From: an uncultured Gammaproteobacteria bacterium | GTDB lineage: Bacteria > Pseudomonadota > Gammaproteobacteria > CAMYKB01 | Direction of reading: 5' to 3' | Length of the DNA stretch: 38,867 nt | Assembly: GCA_947258875.1 (NCBI GenBank) | Contig: CAMYKB010000005.1 | Coordinates: 116,643-155,509 of the forward strand | Shown: positions 15,972-24,164 of the stretch, one piece after another | Position numbering within the stretch: the stretch's first letter is position 1 | How the letters are laid out: each line of letters opens with the position of its first letter | Made by a program: the position numbers and the translations under genes | The notes under the pieces: model-generated | Databases searched by the model: none | The model's input: only the letters and a program-made list of their open reading frames with translations | What the model was told of the DNA's origin: nothing

Positions 15972-16628
15972 ATGGCCATGTTTAGAGACCGCACAGACGC
16001 CGGCCAGGCACTTGCCAAAAAACTCACACAATATACCGATCACGATAATGTCATTGTATTGGCCTTACCCCGTGGCGGTGTACCGGTTGCTTATGAAGTG
16101 GCTAAATACCTGCATGCCCCTCTGGACGTGATGCTGGTGCGTAAATTAGGCGTACCATACCAACCGGAACTGGCGATGGGCGCGATCGCTTCAGGCGATG
16201 TTCGCATCCTTAACGAAGAGGTCGTGCGCAGCCTCGGTATCAGCGAGGATGAAATTGCAAATGTCGTCGCCCGAGAAAAACTGGAGCTTGAACGCCGCGA
16301 GCACGCCTATAGGGGCGATCGTGCCCCACTCCAAACAAAAGACATGACTGTGGTTGTGATAGATGACGGTATCGCTACCGGTGCCACCATGCGTGCCGCT
16401 GTCAGCGCTTTGCAGCAGCAGCACCCTGCACACCTGGTCGTCGCTGCACCGACCTCTGCCCAAGATACCTACAATCTCCTCAGAGACGAGGTCGATGAAG
16501 TCGTTTGCATTGCGACACCCGAACCCTATATCGCCGTTGGTCTTTGGTATGAACACTTCGATCAAACTACTGATGATGAAGTTCGGCAGCTGCTCAAAAA
16601 GGCGAACACCATGCCGCTATTCAATTAA
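15972..16628 (+). CDS. Phosphoribosyltransferase-domain protein
   Basis: A 218-residue type I PRTase fold: the N-terminal FRDRTDAGQALAKKL, LALPRGGVPVAYEVA, LVRKLGVPYQPELAMGAIA, and the PRPP-binding loop VVVIDDGIATGATMRAA. It is the group usually called 'phosphoribosyltransferase' next to or fused with a dienelactone-hydrolase-like domain, whose base substrate is unknown. The frame is open from 15882, but ATG 15972 follows a GGAGGA ribosome binding site at 15959-15964 and fits the family start. The stop TAA directly abuts the hydrolase ATG. In M. tuberculosis the homologous fusion (Rv0571c) belongs to the DosR dormancy regulon. Confidence 0.9.
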   Translation: MAMFRDRTDAGQALAKKLTQYTDHDNVIVLALPRGGVPVAYEVAKYLHAPLDVMLVRKLGVPYQPELAMGAIASGDVRILNEEVVRSLGISEDEIANVVAREKLELERREHAYRGDRAPLQTKDMTVVVIDDGIATGATMRAAVSALQQQHPAHLVVAAPTSAQDTYNLLRDEVDEVVCIATPEPYIAVGLWYEHFDQTTDDEVRQLLKKANTMPLFN

Positions 16629-17303
16629 ATGAAGCTATCCTCGTTACATGATCGACAAGAGTCTGTGGTCGAAATATCTGCAGATAATAGGCTGCTAGAA
16701 GGCAACTTATATATACCCAAAGGTGCCGAAGGGATCGTCTTGTTTGCACATGGCAGTGGCAGCAGTCGACACAGCCCGCGCAATCGTGCGGTCGCGACAA
16801 CCTTGCAAGAAGCCGGGCTCGCTACGTTATTGTTCGATTTATTAACCTCAAAAGAAGAACAAATAGATCTCGTTACCCGTGAGTTGCGTTTTGATATTAA
16901 CTTATTGGCGCTGCGGCTGATTGGCGCAACAGACTGGCTGGCAACCCAAGATAGTACGCGCAATTTAAAGGTCGGTTATTTTGGTGCCAGTACCGGAGCC
17001 GCCGCGGCTCTCATTGCGGCAAGCATACGACCCGACGTCGTCAGCGCCGTGGTATCGCGGGGCGGACGCCCCGATCTCGCTGGCGATGCCCTGCCACGGG
17101 TCGTTGCGCCAACGCTATTAATAATTGGCGGCAATGACCCCATCGTAATTGATTTAAACCGGCAAGCTGGCATGCAGCTTAAAGCCGAACATAATCTCGA
17201 AATCATCCCAGGTGCGACACATTTATTTGAGGAACCGGGTACACTTGAAACCGTTGCAGCACTGGCGCGAGACTGGTTTAAACGTTTCCTGGCTTCTTCA
17301 TAA
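16629..17303 (+). CDS. Dienelactone-hydrolase-like alpha/beta hydrolase
   Basis: A 224-residue alpha/beta hydrolase: GIVLFAHGSGSSRHSPRN oxyanion region, nucleophile Ser in GYFGASTGAAAAL, acid Asp in IIGGNDPIV and His in PGATHLFEEPG. It has no signal peptide. It begins on the base after the PRTase stop with no intergenic space, matching the fused arrangement of these two domains in other bacteria, so the two products probably act together. The natural substrate is unknown. Confidence 0.9.
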   Translation: MKLSSLHDRQESVVEISADNRLLEGNLYIPKGAEGIVLFAHGSGSSRHSPRNRAVATTLQEAGLATLLFDLLTSKEEQIDLVTRELRFDINLLALRLIGATDWLATQDSTRNLKVGYFGASTGAAAALIAASIRPDVVSAVVSRGGRPDLAGDALPRVVAPTLLIIGGNDPIVIDLNRQAGMQLKAEHNLEIIPGATHLFEEPGTLETVAALARDWFKRFLASS

Positions 17304-17333
17304 CATTGAGCAATCCTCGAGTATGTGATCTGT

Positions 17334-18200
17334 ATGGAACGAGTCCTTAATCAACAGGTCGTCATGAAACTACAACAGGCCGCTGACTTGTTGGAGCAAC
17401 AGGGCGCCAACCCATTCAGGGTCAACGCCTATCGCCGTGGTGCGGATACGATTGCGCATCTTGTTGGTGACCTGAATCAACTGATAGAAGAGAAGGGTTA
17501 TGAGGGGCTGTTGGAATTACCAAGTATCGGCAAAGGCATTGCCAACGCAATCTGGGAGATGGCTACAACCGGTCGCTGGGCTCAACTCGAACGCCTGCGC
17601 GGTGAATTAGATCCCGTTAAGCTACTGCAAACCGTGGCTGGCATTGGTCCGGAGATGGCACACAAGATCCATGAACATTTGCATATTGATACTCTGGAAG
17701 CACTTGAAACCGCCGCCTATGACGGCCGCCTGGAGGGTATACCGGGGATAGGTGCACGCCGCATCACCACACTCCGTGCAAACCTGGCCGCCATGCTGGG
17801 GCGCATCCGGCAACGACATACCGATAGCGAGCCTGGTGGTCCATCGATAGAACTGTTATTACAAGTTGATCGTGAATATCGCGAAAAAGCCAAATCCGGT
17901 TTGTTACCAAGGATTGCCCCCAAACGCTTCAATCCTGAAGGCAAAGCATGGTTACCTATCTTACACATCCAGCATGCCGGATGGCATTTTACAGCCATGT
18001 ATTCCAATACTGCCCGCGCCCATGAACTTGGCAAGACCCAGGATTGGATAATGGTATTTTATTATGATGATCATCATCAGGAGGGACAATGCACAGTGGT
18101 CACTGAGACACATGGCATCTTATTGAACAAACGGGTAGTGCGTGGACATGAAAGTCAATGCCGCGAATATTATTTTGATCAGCAACAGGCCGTCAGCTGA
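17334..18200 (+). CDS. Helix-hairpin-helix protein, PolX N-terminal-like, without polymerase domain
   Basis: A 288-residue protein. Residues about 1-155 resemble the 8-kDa and HhH part of family X DNA polymerases: LQQAADLLEQQGANPFRVNAYRRGADTI, then LLELPSIGKGIANAI, LLQTVAGIGPEMAHKI and LEGIPGIGARRI. The nucleotidyltransferase palm (GSxRR-type motif) is absent. A C-terminal domain of about 110 residues (AWLPILHIQHAGWHFTAMYSNT and following) is unassigned. Probably a DNA-binding or repair accessory protein. ATG 17334 is chosen over GTG 17325; neither has a clear ribosome binding site. It lies 30 bases after the hydrolase and 23 before nicotinamidase, so it is likely in the same operon. Confidence 0.84.
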   Translation: MERVLNQQVVMKLQQAADLLEQQGANPFRVNAYRRGADTIAHLVGDLNQLIEEKGYEGLLELPSIGKGIANAIWEMATTGRWAQLERLRGELDPVKLLQTVAGIGPEMAHKIHEHLHIDTLEALETAAYDGRLEGIPGIGARRITTLRANLAAMLGRIRQRHTDSEPGGPSIELLLQVDREYREKAKSGLLPRIAPKRFNPEGKAWLPILHIQHAGWHFTAMYSNTARAHELGKTQDWIMVFYYDDHHQEGQCTVVTETHGILLNKRVVRGHESQCREYYFDQQQAVS

Positions 18201-18223
18201 CAAGCGCAAACCGTATATTTTCG

Positions 18224-18823
18224 ATGTCAACTGAAACTTCCATTGAACCAGTATCAGGTGATGCCTTACTGATAGTCGATGTACAGAATGATTTTCTTCC
18301 GGGTGGAAGTCTGGCGATCGCTGAAGGTGATCAGATCATTCCAGTATTAAACCGCTATATCAAGATATTCCAAGGCGCACAGTTACCTATTTACGCCACT
18401 CGCGACTGGCACCCTGCTAACCATTGCTCGTTTAACGATCAAGGTGGTATCTGGCCTAAGCATTGTGTCGCAAATACCTGGGGCTCGGCGTTTGCAACCA
18501 CATTGCGATTACCTGATACAACAGTGATTATCTCCAAGGCTACAACTGCAGATAAAGATGCTTATTCAGGCTTCGAGGGGACCGATCTTGTCGAGCAGTT
18601 ACGCGCAGCAAATATCAAGCGTTTATTCGTTGGCGGACTGGCCACTGATTATTGCGTGCTGAACACTGTCAAAGATGCACTGAAGAAAAACTTCCAAATC
18701 TTGTTGTTGCAAGACGCGATTCGTGCAGTAGATATCAATTCTGGTGATGGCGAACGTGCTACGGCCGAGATGCACAAGCTTGGGGCCATATCTGAGAAAT
18801 TGCTGACTGAAAAGCCGCCTTAA
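18224..18823 (+). CDS. pncA: Nicotinamidase
   Basis: A 199-residue isochorismatase-fold hydrolase converting nicotinamide to nicotinate. The catalytic Asp is in LLIVDVQNDFLPGG, metal-binding Asp/His residues are in TRDWHPANHCSF, the Lys is in the ISKATTADKDAYSGFEGTDL region, and the nucleophilic Cys is in GGLATDYCVLNTVKDA. This matches E. coli PncA closely in length and motifs. It is the last gene of the PRTase operon, with its stop codon inside the bidirectional terminator. The product feeds nicotinate phosphoribosyltransferase at 19671-21008. Confidence 0.93.
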   Translation: MSTETSIEPVSGDALLIVDVQNDFLPGGSLAIAEGDQIIPVLNRYIKIFQGAQLPIYATRDWHPANHCSFNDQGGIWPKHCVANTWGSAFATTLRLPDTTVIISKATTADKDAYSGFEGTDLVEQLRAANIKRLFVGGLATDYCVLNTVKDALKKNFQILLLQDAIRAVDINSGDGERATAEMHKLGAISEKLLTEKPP

Positions 18824-18853
18824 TTAAACTCTGAGTCAATCAGAGCTTAATTA
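18821..18853. terminator. Bidirectional terminator overlapping two stop codons
   Basis: Near-perfect dyad: TAATTAA-A-CTCTGA (18821-18834), loop GTCAA, TCAGAG-C-TTAATTA (18840-18853), with one A/C mismatch. The A/T-rich flanks supply a T tract in both directions. The left arm contains the pncA TAA (18821-18823) and the right arm contains the SDR TAA on the minus strand (18851-18853). Confidence 0.75.
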
Positions 18854-19570
18854 CCAAGGAATCGGCTGTTTATCACGAAAGAAGCCCCCGCTATGACCAG
18901 CATCAGATAGGGTTGCGAGCCAGACAATGGTCTCGGCACCTTCCTTGACGGAACGCTCTGCATTCGGTCCACCCATATTGGTACGCACCCAACCCGGGCA
19001 AACCGAATTGATTTTAATTTGGGTATCCTTGAGTTCATCGGCATAAATACGTGTCACAGCATTCAGTGCGGTTTTGGAGAGTCTATAGCCGGGACAACCA
19101 CTATTCATGTCAGACAATTGGCCCATACCCGAAGACACATTCACAATTCGTCCATTAGCCTTCATCAACGGCACCAATTCCTGTATCAATGAAACGGGCC
19201 CATACACATTGGTTTCCATAGTCTGCCGCAGAGTGTCCAGTTCGGTCTTGAATGCACCGGGATTACCCTGTGCGTTCGCATCCATGGAATCAAGAAATAC
19301 ACCTGCATTGTTCACCAGAATACTGATATAGCCGAATTCATTTTTAAGGAACGATGCAATTTTCTTGATGCTATCATCATCAGTCACATCGAGATAATGA
19401 AATATGACATCCAAGCCCTGTTGCAGAAGATCGTTGGTGACAGCATTGCCTTTGGCAGTATCACGTCCCGTTATGATAACCTTGATTCCTTGTGTGGCAA
19501 GTTGACGACTTGTCTCCAAACCCAAACCACTCGACGCGCCAGTGACGACGGCAATAACTTGTTCATTCAT
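18851..19570 (-). CDS. Short-chain dehydrogenase/reductase
   Basis: A 239-residue classical SDR: cofactor motif TGASSGLG near the N-terminus, LVNNAGVF, catalytic Ser in IVNVSSGMG, Tyr and Lys in PGYRLSKTALNA, and CPGWVRTNMGG. It resembles carbonyl-reductase-like SDRs; the substrate is unknown, and an Arg in ITGRD after the second strand favours NADPH. It is 100 bases downstream of pncB on the same strand, with no FNR-type box in that gap. Confidence 0.9.
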   Translation of the reverse strand: MNEQVIAVVTGASSGLGLETSRQLATQGIKVIITGRDTAKGNAVTNDLLQQGLDVIFHYLDVTDDDSIKKIASFLKNEFGYISILVNNAGVFLDSMDANAQGNPGAFKTELDTLRQTMETNVYGPVSLIQELVPLMKANGRIVNVSSGMGQLSDMNSGCPGYRLSKTALNAVTRIYADELKDTQIKINSVCPGWVRTNMGGPNAERSVKEGAETIVWLATLSDAGHSGGFFRDKQPIPW

Positions 19571-19670
19571 AACAGGAAACTCCAGCGACTATTAGTTTAT
19601 TATTAGTTTACCGGGCAAGTTGCATACTGAGTATAATCGAAGCTGATTTCATCATAACAACCATTGCTGC

Positions 19671-21008
19671 TTAATTGCTGTTGTTATCAAATTTATTTGC
19701 CATATCTTGCAAGCAATCCGAAATCCTTACACTGTAATCATGTTGCTCATTGATATCACGTAAGGGCATAGCTAAACTCTGTAGTTGCTGAACAACTCGC
19801 CTGCGTATCTCATCCAACGACTCATCCTGTCGCAGAAGTTTCCCCTTATACATTACAGGCAGGAGTAATGGGATACCCGGTTGCACATCATCCTCTAGCG
19901 TCAATACATCATAACTCAGTGAGCCGTCAGCGCTGAATTGACGATAGACTTGCTTACGTCCCGGCAGTGTGGCCTTGTGTTCAGAGCGTTTACGCCGTGG
20001 CCGACCAGCATATTCCTGCAGTTTATAAGCACAATCCAGATAAGGCTGGTCTGCTGAAGCATCAAGATATGTGCCGATACCGAAACCATCAATAGGTGCG
20101 CCTGCCTGTAATAATTTCTGCACCGCATATTCATCGAGGCTACTGCTGGCAAAGATAGTGATCTCCTGGCAACCACCCTCGTCCAGTATCTGGCGCACTT
20201 TATGTGCATGTTCAGCCAGGTCGCCACTATCGATACGCACAGCTTTGATCTTGATGCCTACCTTGGCAAGATGGGGTTTTAAGCTTACAACCTTGTTGGC
20301 GGCTGCCTCGGTATCATAAGTATCGATCAGTAAAACAACGTTATCCGGCTGTGCATACGCAAAATGTTCAAATGCCAGAAGCTCAGCATCATGCGCCTGC
20401 ACAAAAGAGTGCGCCATGGTACCGAAAATCGGAATACCGAATTGTGCACCCGCCAACACTGTCGCCGTGCCATGCAAACCCGCAAGATAGCCTGCCCGTG
20501 CTGCCAATAAACCAGCCTCTGCACCATGGGCACGGCGCATACCAAAATCCACCAGCAATTTATCCGGCGCAACCAATACACAACGTGCCGCCTTGGAAGC
20601 AATCATCGTCTGAAAGTGCAGCAAATTGATAAGACGGGATTCAACCAATTGCGCCTCTGGCAAAGGTGCCACGACCCTCAATATCGGTTCATTGCTGAAA
20701 AAAACTGTTCCTTCAGGCATGGCATACACATCACCTGTGAAACGTAGTGCCGATAAGTATTGCAGAAAATCCTGGCTGAACCGTTGGGTTGTATGCAACC
20801 ATGCAATCTCTTCTGAGGTAAACTTCAAGTTTTCGAGATAATCCAGTGCCTGCTGCAGACCGGCCGCAACGAGATAATTGCGACGTTCCGGTAAGCGGCG
20901 CACAAAAAACTCAAATACTGCTATATCCCGCATGCCTTGGCGGTAATAACCCTCAAGCATAGTCAACTGATAAAGATCGGTAAGCAAAATACTGGATGCG
21001 GGATTCAT
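19671..21008 (-). CDS. pncB: Nicotinate phosphoribosyltransferase
   Basis: A 445-residue type II PRTase: TDLYQLTMLEGYYRQG start, FFVRRLPERRNYLVAAGLQQAL, LLVDFGMRRAHGAEAGLLAARAGYLAG, FGTMAHSFVQAH (catalytic His region), and VRIDSGDLAEHAHKVRQILD. It makes nicotinate mononucleotide from nicotinate and PRPP, the step after PncA in NAD salvage. It is 19 bases downstream of the VIT-like gene, so part of a DUF211-VIT-pncB unit. The mycobacterial PncB2 (Rv0573c) is a DosR regulon member. Confidence 0.94.
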   Translation of the reverse strand: MNPASSILLTDLYQLTMLEGYYRQGMRDIAVFEFFVRRLPERRNYLVAAGLQQALDYLENLKFTSEEIAWLHTTQRFSQDFLQYLSALRFTGDVYAMPEGTVFFSNEPILRVVAPLPEAQLVESRLINLLHFQTMIASKAARCVLVAPDKLLVDFGMRRAHGAEAGLLAARAGYLAGLHGTATVLAGAQFGIPIFGTMAHSFVQAHDAELLAFEHFAYAQPDNVVLLIDTYDTEAAANKVVSLKPHLAKVGIKIKAVRIDSGDLAEHAHKVRQILDEGGCQEITIFASSSLDEYAVQKLLQAGAPIDGFGIGTYLDASADQPYLDCAYKLQEYAGRPRRKRSEHKATLPGRKQVYRQFSADGSLSYDVLTLEDDVQPGIPLLLPVMYKGKLLRQDESLDEIRRRVVQQLQSLAMPLRDINEQHDYSVRISDCLQDMANKFDNNSN

Positions 21009-21027
21009 GATTTTACACTGGCAGTAT

Positions 21028-21609
21028 TTACATTTTTATTAGCAGGATAATCGCAGCCGTTACCAGGGCAATAAGAAGCGTGCGCGTGCCTGCCCACAAC
21101 AAGGAACTGCCACTAATGCGACCAAGATAGAGTCCGAGCAAAAAAATGATGAAGAAGGCTAATCCAATTGCTGCCTGCAAGGCATTTACTGGCAATGTAA
21201 CGCCATATCTTACAAGCAATAGCGGCATCATAACTGCGAGGGCAATAATGAAGGGTGCCATCCCATTCACCAGGGCAATGACATAAGGCACGAAGCGGGC
21301 AGCATGACCATGAGCAGACTCATCCAGTTGAGAGACCATTGCCTCCTCCAGCTCACGTAATTCCCGTTTACGCTCTGCGGCTTCACTGATATAAGCACTA
21401 GTAACACCGCTTACACCAAGTGCTACAGCCGCACCCATACATGCGCTAATGGCAACAGAGATCGCCACGTCACCACTGATATAAAAACCCATACAAAGGC
21501 CCAGCATCGTCAGTGCACCATCGAAACCATTAGTTACAAAATAGCGCCGTGCAATGCCATGGGAATGGGTAAGATGTAATAAAAAGCGAATCTGCTCTAT
21601 GAGATTCAT
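21028..21609 (-). CDS. VIT1/CCC1-family membrane transporter
   Basis: A 193-residue membrane protein with a long cytosolic charged helix region (about 70-100: SEAAERKRELRELEEAMVSQL) and hydrophobic segments at about 28-65, 108-133, 138-163 and 170-192. The first helix region carries NGFDGALTMLGLCMGFYISG and later GVSGVTSAYISEAAERKREL, typical of VIT1/CCC1 iron/manganese transporters. The substrate here is unproven. It lies 29 bases downstream of the DUF211 gene. Confidence 0.84.
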   Translation of the reverse strand: MNLIEQIRFLLHLTHSHGIARRYFVTNGFDGALTMLGLCMGFYISGDVAISVAISACMGAAVALGVSGVTSAYISEAAERKRELRELEEAMVSQLDESAHGHAARFVPYVIALVNGMAPFIIALAVMMPLLLVRYGVTLPVNALQAAIGLAFFIIFLLGLYLGRISGSSLLWAGTRTLLIALVTAAIILLIKM

Positions 21610-21638
21610 AATTTTGCTTTTAGAATATAAGTGATAAC

Positions 21639-21914
21639 CTATTCAGGTTTTTCACCATTGCCAATGACTTCTACCTCATCAATGCTGTGCACTGATCCGC
21701 CTAAACTCGAGATGGCCTCGACAATCTTATCAAACTGGATATCACTTCCGTCCACTTCGACCTGAACACTTTCGGTTTTCTCATCCACTGCTACCACAGT
21801 TAATATGACATGGTAATCAGGGCCTTGCTCAACAATGTGTTTAGCAAAATCGAGCGCATTAGGACTATGCGGCTTAAGGACATCAAGCATGAGGCGCTTT
21901 ACACTTATCATCAT
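21639..21914 (-). CDS. DUF211 protein
   Basis: A 91-residue protein matching DUF211: SVKRLMLDVLKPHSPNALDFAK, GVDGVNVTVVAVDEKTESVQVEV-like central strand region, and IDEVEVIG at the end. This ferredoxin-like-fold family is best known from archaea. It is first of the minus-strand unit; the nearest upstream FNR-type box is at 22082-22095. Function unknown; adjacency to a VIT/CCC1 protein suggests metal handling. Confidence 0.83.
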   Translation of the reverse strand: MMISVKRLMLDVLKPHSPNALDFAKHIVEQGPDYHVILTVVAVDEKTESVQVEVDGSDIQFDKIVEAISSLGGSVHSIDEVEVIGNGEKPE

Positions 21915-22081
21915 TATTCCTGTATTTACAGTTTTTCCTCTGGAGTATTACTCCCAACGCTTCATGGATCTAAAATCACTTTAACGCTCAAAGGAGTCCG
22001 TTCATGACTTGTTCAGCGATTCCTTCATAAATCTATTAATCAGAAGCACCTTAAGATTCATATATAAAGAAGCGGGGCTAT

Positions 22082-22095
22082 TTGACCTTAATCAA
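22082..22095. promoter_or_regulatory. FNR/ANR/FixK-type box, divergent (DUF211 / archease-rtcB)
   Basis: TTGACCTTAATCAA is centred at 22088.5, in the 296-base gap between DUF211 (minus) and archease (plus). Rightward -10 candidates are TATGTT (22113) and TGTAAT (22122); the leftward candidate is TATATG (22064-22059). The remaining part of the gap shows no gene. Confidence 0.7.
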
Positions 22096-22210
22096 ATAAT
22101 TTATTGTTTCTTTATGTTTATTGTAATCATAACATTATCTGATTTTGTCAGCGGCCTTACCTTCATGAAATCAGCTTAGTTAACCTCCAACACAGGGGCG
22201 ATTCATTCGG

Positions 22211-22645
22211 ATGAAGCACCCGGTGCCGACAGCTGGATGGGAGCACTTCGCTCATGTAGCTGACATGGGTGTGCGTGGATTTGGTCACACTATGGCAGAG
22301 GCTTTTGAGCAAGCGGCGATCGCGCTCACAGCCGTTATTACCGATCCCGCCTGCGTCAGAGCTGATGCAAGCATTGAAGTCACCTGCGATGCAGCCAATG
22401 CTGAGTTGTTGTTTACAGATTGGTTGAACGCGCTTATTTATGAAATGGCTGTGCGCAAAATGCTATTTAGCAAATTCGATGTTGATATCAAAGACAGTAA
22501 ACTCAAGGCAACTGCCTGGGGCGAGCAGATTGATCAACAACGGCATACACCCTCGGTGGAAGCAAAAGGCGCTACATTCACTGAACTCAAAGTCAAGCAA
22601 CAGGAAAACGGTATCTGGATGGCACAATGTGTAATCGATGTTTAG
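22211..22645 (+). CDS. Archease
   Basis: A 144-residue archease: WEHFAHVADMGVRGFGHTMAEAFEQAAIALTAVI at the start (metal-binding Asp and the family core), LLFTDWLNALIYEM in the middle and GATFTELKVKQ with a terminal IDV. Archease activates RtcB, promoting its guanylylation and turnover. It is directly followed by rtcB, 91 bases later, with a structured repeat between. Confidence 0.93.
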   Translation: MKHPVPTAGWEHFAHVADMGVRGFGHTMAEAFEQAAIALTAVITDPACVRADASIEVTCDAANAELLFTDWLNALIYEMAVRKMLFSKFDVDIKDSKLKATAWGEQIDQQRHTPSVEAKGATFTELKVKQQENGIWMAQCVIDV

Positions 22646-22704
22646 AACCTGCCTTAATAAGGCGTTTTGCGCGTTAAGACAAGGCGAATTATTGAGACAG
22701 GTTC
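22645..22704. repeat. 60-base inverted-repeat element between archease and rtcB
   Basis: Outer arms GAACCTG (22645-22651) and CAGGTTC (22698-22704) enclose a nested hairpin GCCTTA-A-TAAGGC (22651-22663) and a second AAGGCG at 22681. The outer arm begins in the archease stop codon. It could be a REP-like repeat or an mRNA processing element; only one copy is visible in the window. Confidence 0.5.
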
Positions 22705-22736
22705 AGTTAAATTAAGAGCGATTGTGATAACGAGAC

Positions 22737-24164
22737 ATGGATACTGATCGATTTACTCAAGTTTCCGATACCACCTGGCGCATCGAACCCCAGGGTAAGA
22801 TGCGCGTGCCCGCCATCATCTATGCCGATGAAGGCTTGATTCATGCCATGGACGACAAGGTTTATATCCAAGCGAGCAATGTCGCCTGTTTACCTGGCAT
22901 CGTTGGGGCCAGCTATGCCATGCCGGATGCGCACTGGGGCTATGGTTTCCCTATCGGTGGTGTCGCCGCCTTTGATCCAGAGGATGGTGTGGTGTCGGCC
23001 GGTGGCGTCGGTTTCGACATTTCCTGTGGAGTACGGACACTGCATACTGGCTTGCAACGCAAACATATCGATGCAGTTAAGAATCGACTCGCAGACGCCC
23101 TCTACCATACTATCCCGGCCGGTCTCGGCAGTACCGGACACATACACCTGAATGACAAACAAATGGATGAGATGCTTTCTGGCGGCGCCCAATGGGCGGT
23201 AGACAAAGGCTACGGAGAGCCCCGTGATCTGGAGCGCATCGAGGAGCAAGGCCGCATGCCTTTAGCACGGCCGCTGGAAGTCTCCCAACACGCCAAAAAG
23301 CGCCAACGTGATGAAATGGGTACTCTGGGTTCAGGTAACCACTACCTTGAGCTTCAGGAGGTCATAGAAATCTACGATCCCGGGACTGCAGTAATGTTTG
23401 GGGTAAATACAGGTGATATTGTTGTCAGCATTCACTGTGGCTCACGAGGCCTCGGCCATCAGATAGGGACAGAATTTCTGAGAAGCATGGCACTGTCTGC
23501 GAGTGAATACGGTATTGAACTACCGGACAGAGAGCTGGCATGCGCACCCATTCAATCAACTTTAGGCAAACGTTACCTGGGTGCCATGCGTGCAGCCATT
23601 AACTGTGCGCTCGCGAATCGTCAGATCATCACACACCTGACGCGTCAGGTGTTCGCGGAGATCCTCCCGGAGGCTCAACTAGATCTGCTTTACGATGTCT
23701 CGCACAACACCTGCAAACTCGAGGAACACATCGTTAATGACAAGGCTCGGCAGCTGTATGTCCACCGCAAGGGTGCCACCCGAGCCTTCGGACCGGGGCA
23801 TACGGATTTGCCGAAGGCCTTGCAAAAGATCGGTCAGCCAGTGCTAATAGGCGGTTCCATGGGCACGGCCTCTTATATTCTGGCGGGAAATGAACAAAAC
23901 GAGGCATTGTCCTTTGCCTCGGCATGCCACGGTGCGGGACGCAGCATGAGCCGCCGCAAGGCCTATAAGACCTGGTATGGCCGCCAAATCATCGATGAGC
24001 TGGCCGAACGCGGTATTATCATCAGGAGCCCCTCCTCACGTGGTGTGGCCGAGGAAGCGCCCGGCGCATACAAAAATGTAGCTGCCGTTGTCGCTGCCAC
24101 CGAGCGGGCCGGCCTGGCACGCAAGGTCGCCAGGCTCCGACCCATGGTATGTATAAAAGGTTAA
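22737..24164 (+). CDS. rtcB: RNA-splicing ligase RtcB
   Basis: A 475-residue 3'-phosphate/5'-OH RNA ligase. Metal ligand Cys97 is in FDISCGVRTLH, and further His ligands are in HCGSRGLGHQIG and VSHNTCKLEEH. The guanylylated His398 is in ACHGAGRSMSRRKA. The family-typical SMGTASYILAG and the C-terminal SPSSRGVAEEAPGAYKN are present. It joins RNA ends with 2',3'-cyclic phosphate or 3'-phosphate to 5'-OH, as in RNA repair. It follows archease; no RtcR-type regulator or convincing sigma-54 promoter is seen. Its last 4 bases overlap the convergent HPF gene. Confidence 0.96.
   Translation: MDTDRFTQVSDTTWRIEPQGKMRVPAIIYADEGLIHAMDDKVYIQASNVACLPGIVGASYAMPDAHWGYGFPIGGVAAFDPEDGVVSAGGVGFDISCGVRTLHTGLQRKHIDAVKNRLADALYHTIPAGLGSTGHIHLNDKQMDEMLSGGAQWAVDKGYGEPRDLERIEEQGRMPLARPLEVSQHAKKRQRDEMGTLGSGNHYLELQEVIEIYDPGTAVMFGVNTGDIVVSIHCGSRGLGHQIGTEFLRSMALSASEYGIELPDRELACAPIQSTLGKRYLGAMRAAINCALANRQIITHLTRQVFAEILPEAQLDLLYDVSHNTCKLEEHIVNDKARQLYVHRKGATRAFGPGHTDLPKALQKIGQPVLIGGSMGTASYILAGNEQNEALSFASACHGAGRSMSRRKAYKTWYGRQIIDELAERGIIIRSPSSRGVAEEAPGAYKNVAAVVAATERAGLARKVARLRPMVCIKG

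Noticed and set aside
22484-22493. TTGATATCAA palindromes inside coding regions (for example in archease)
   Set aside because: The half-sites have no 4-base spacer, so they do not fit an FNR-family dimer, and they lie in coding sequence.
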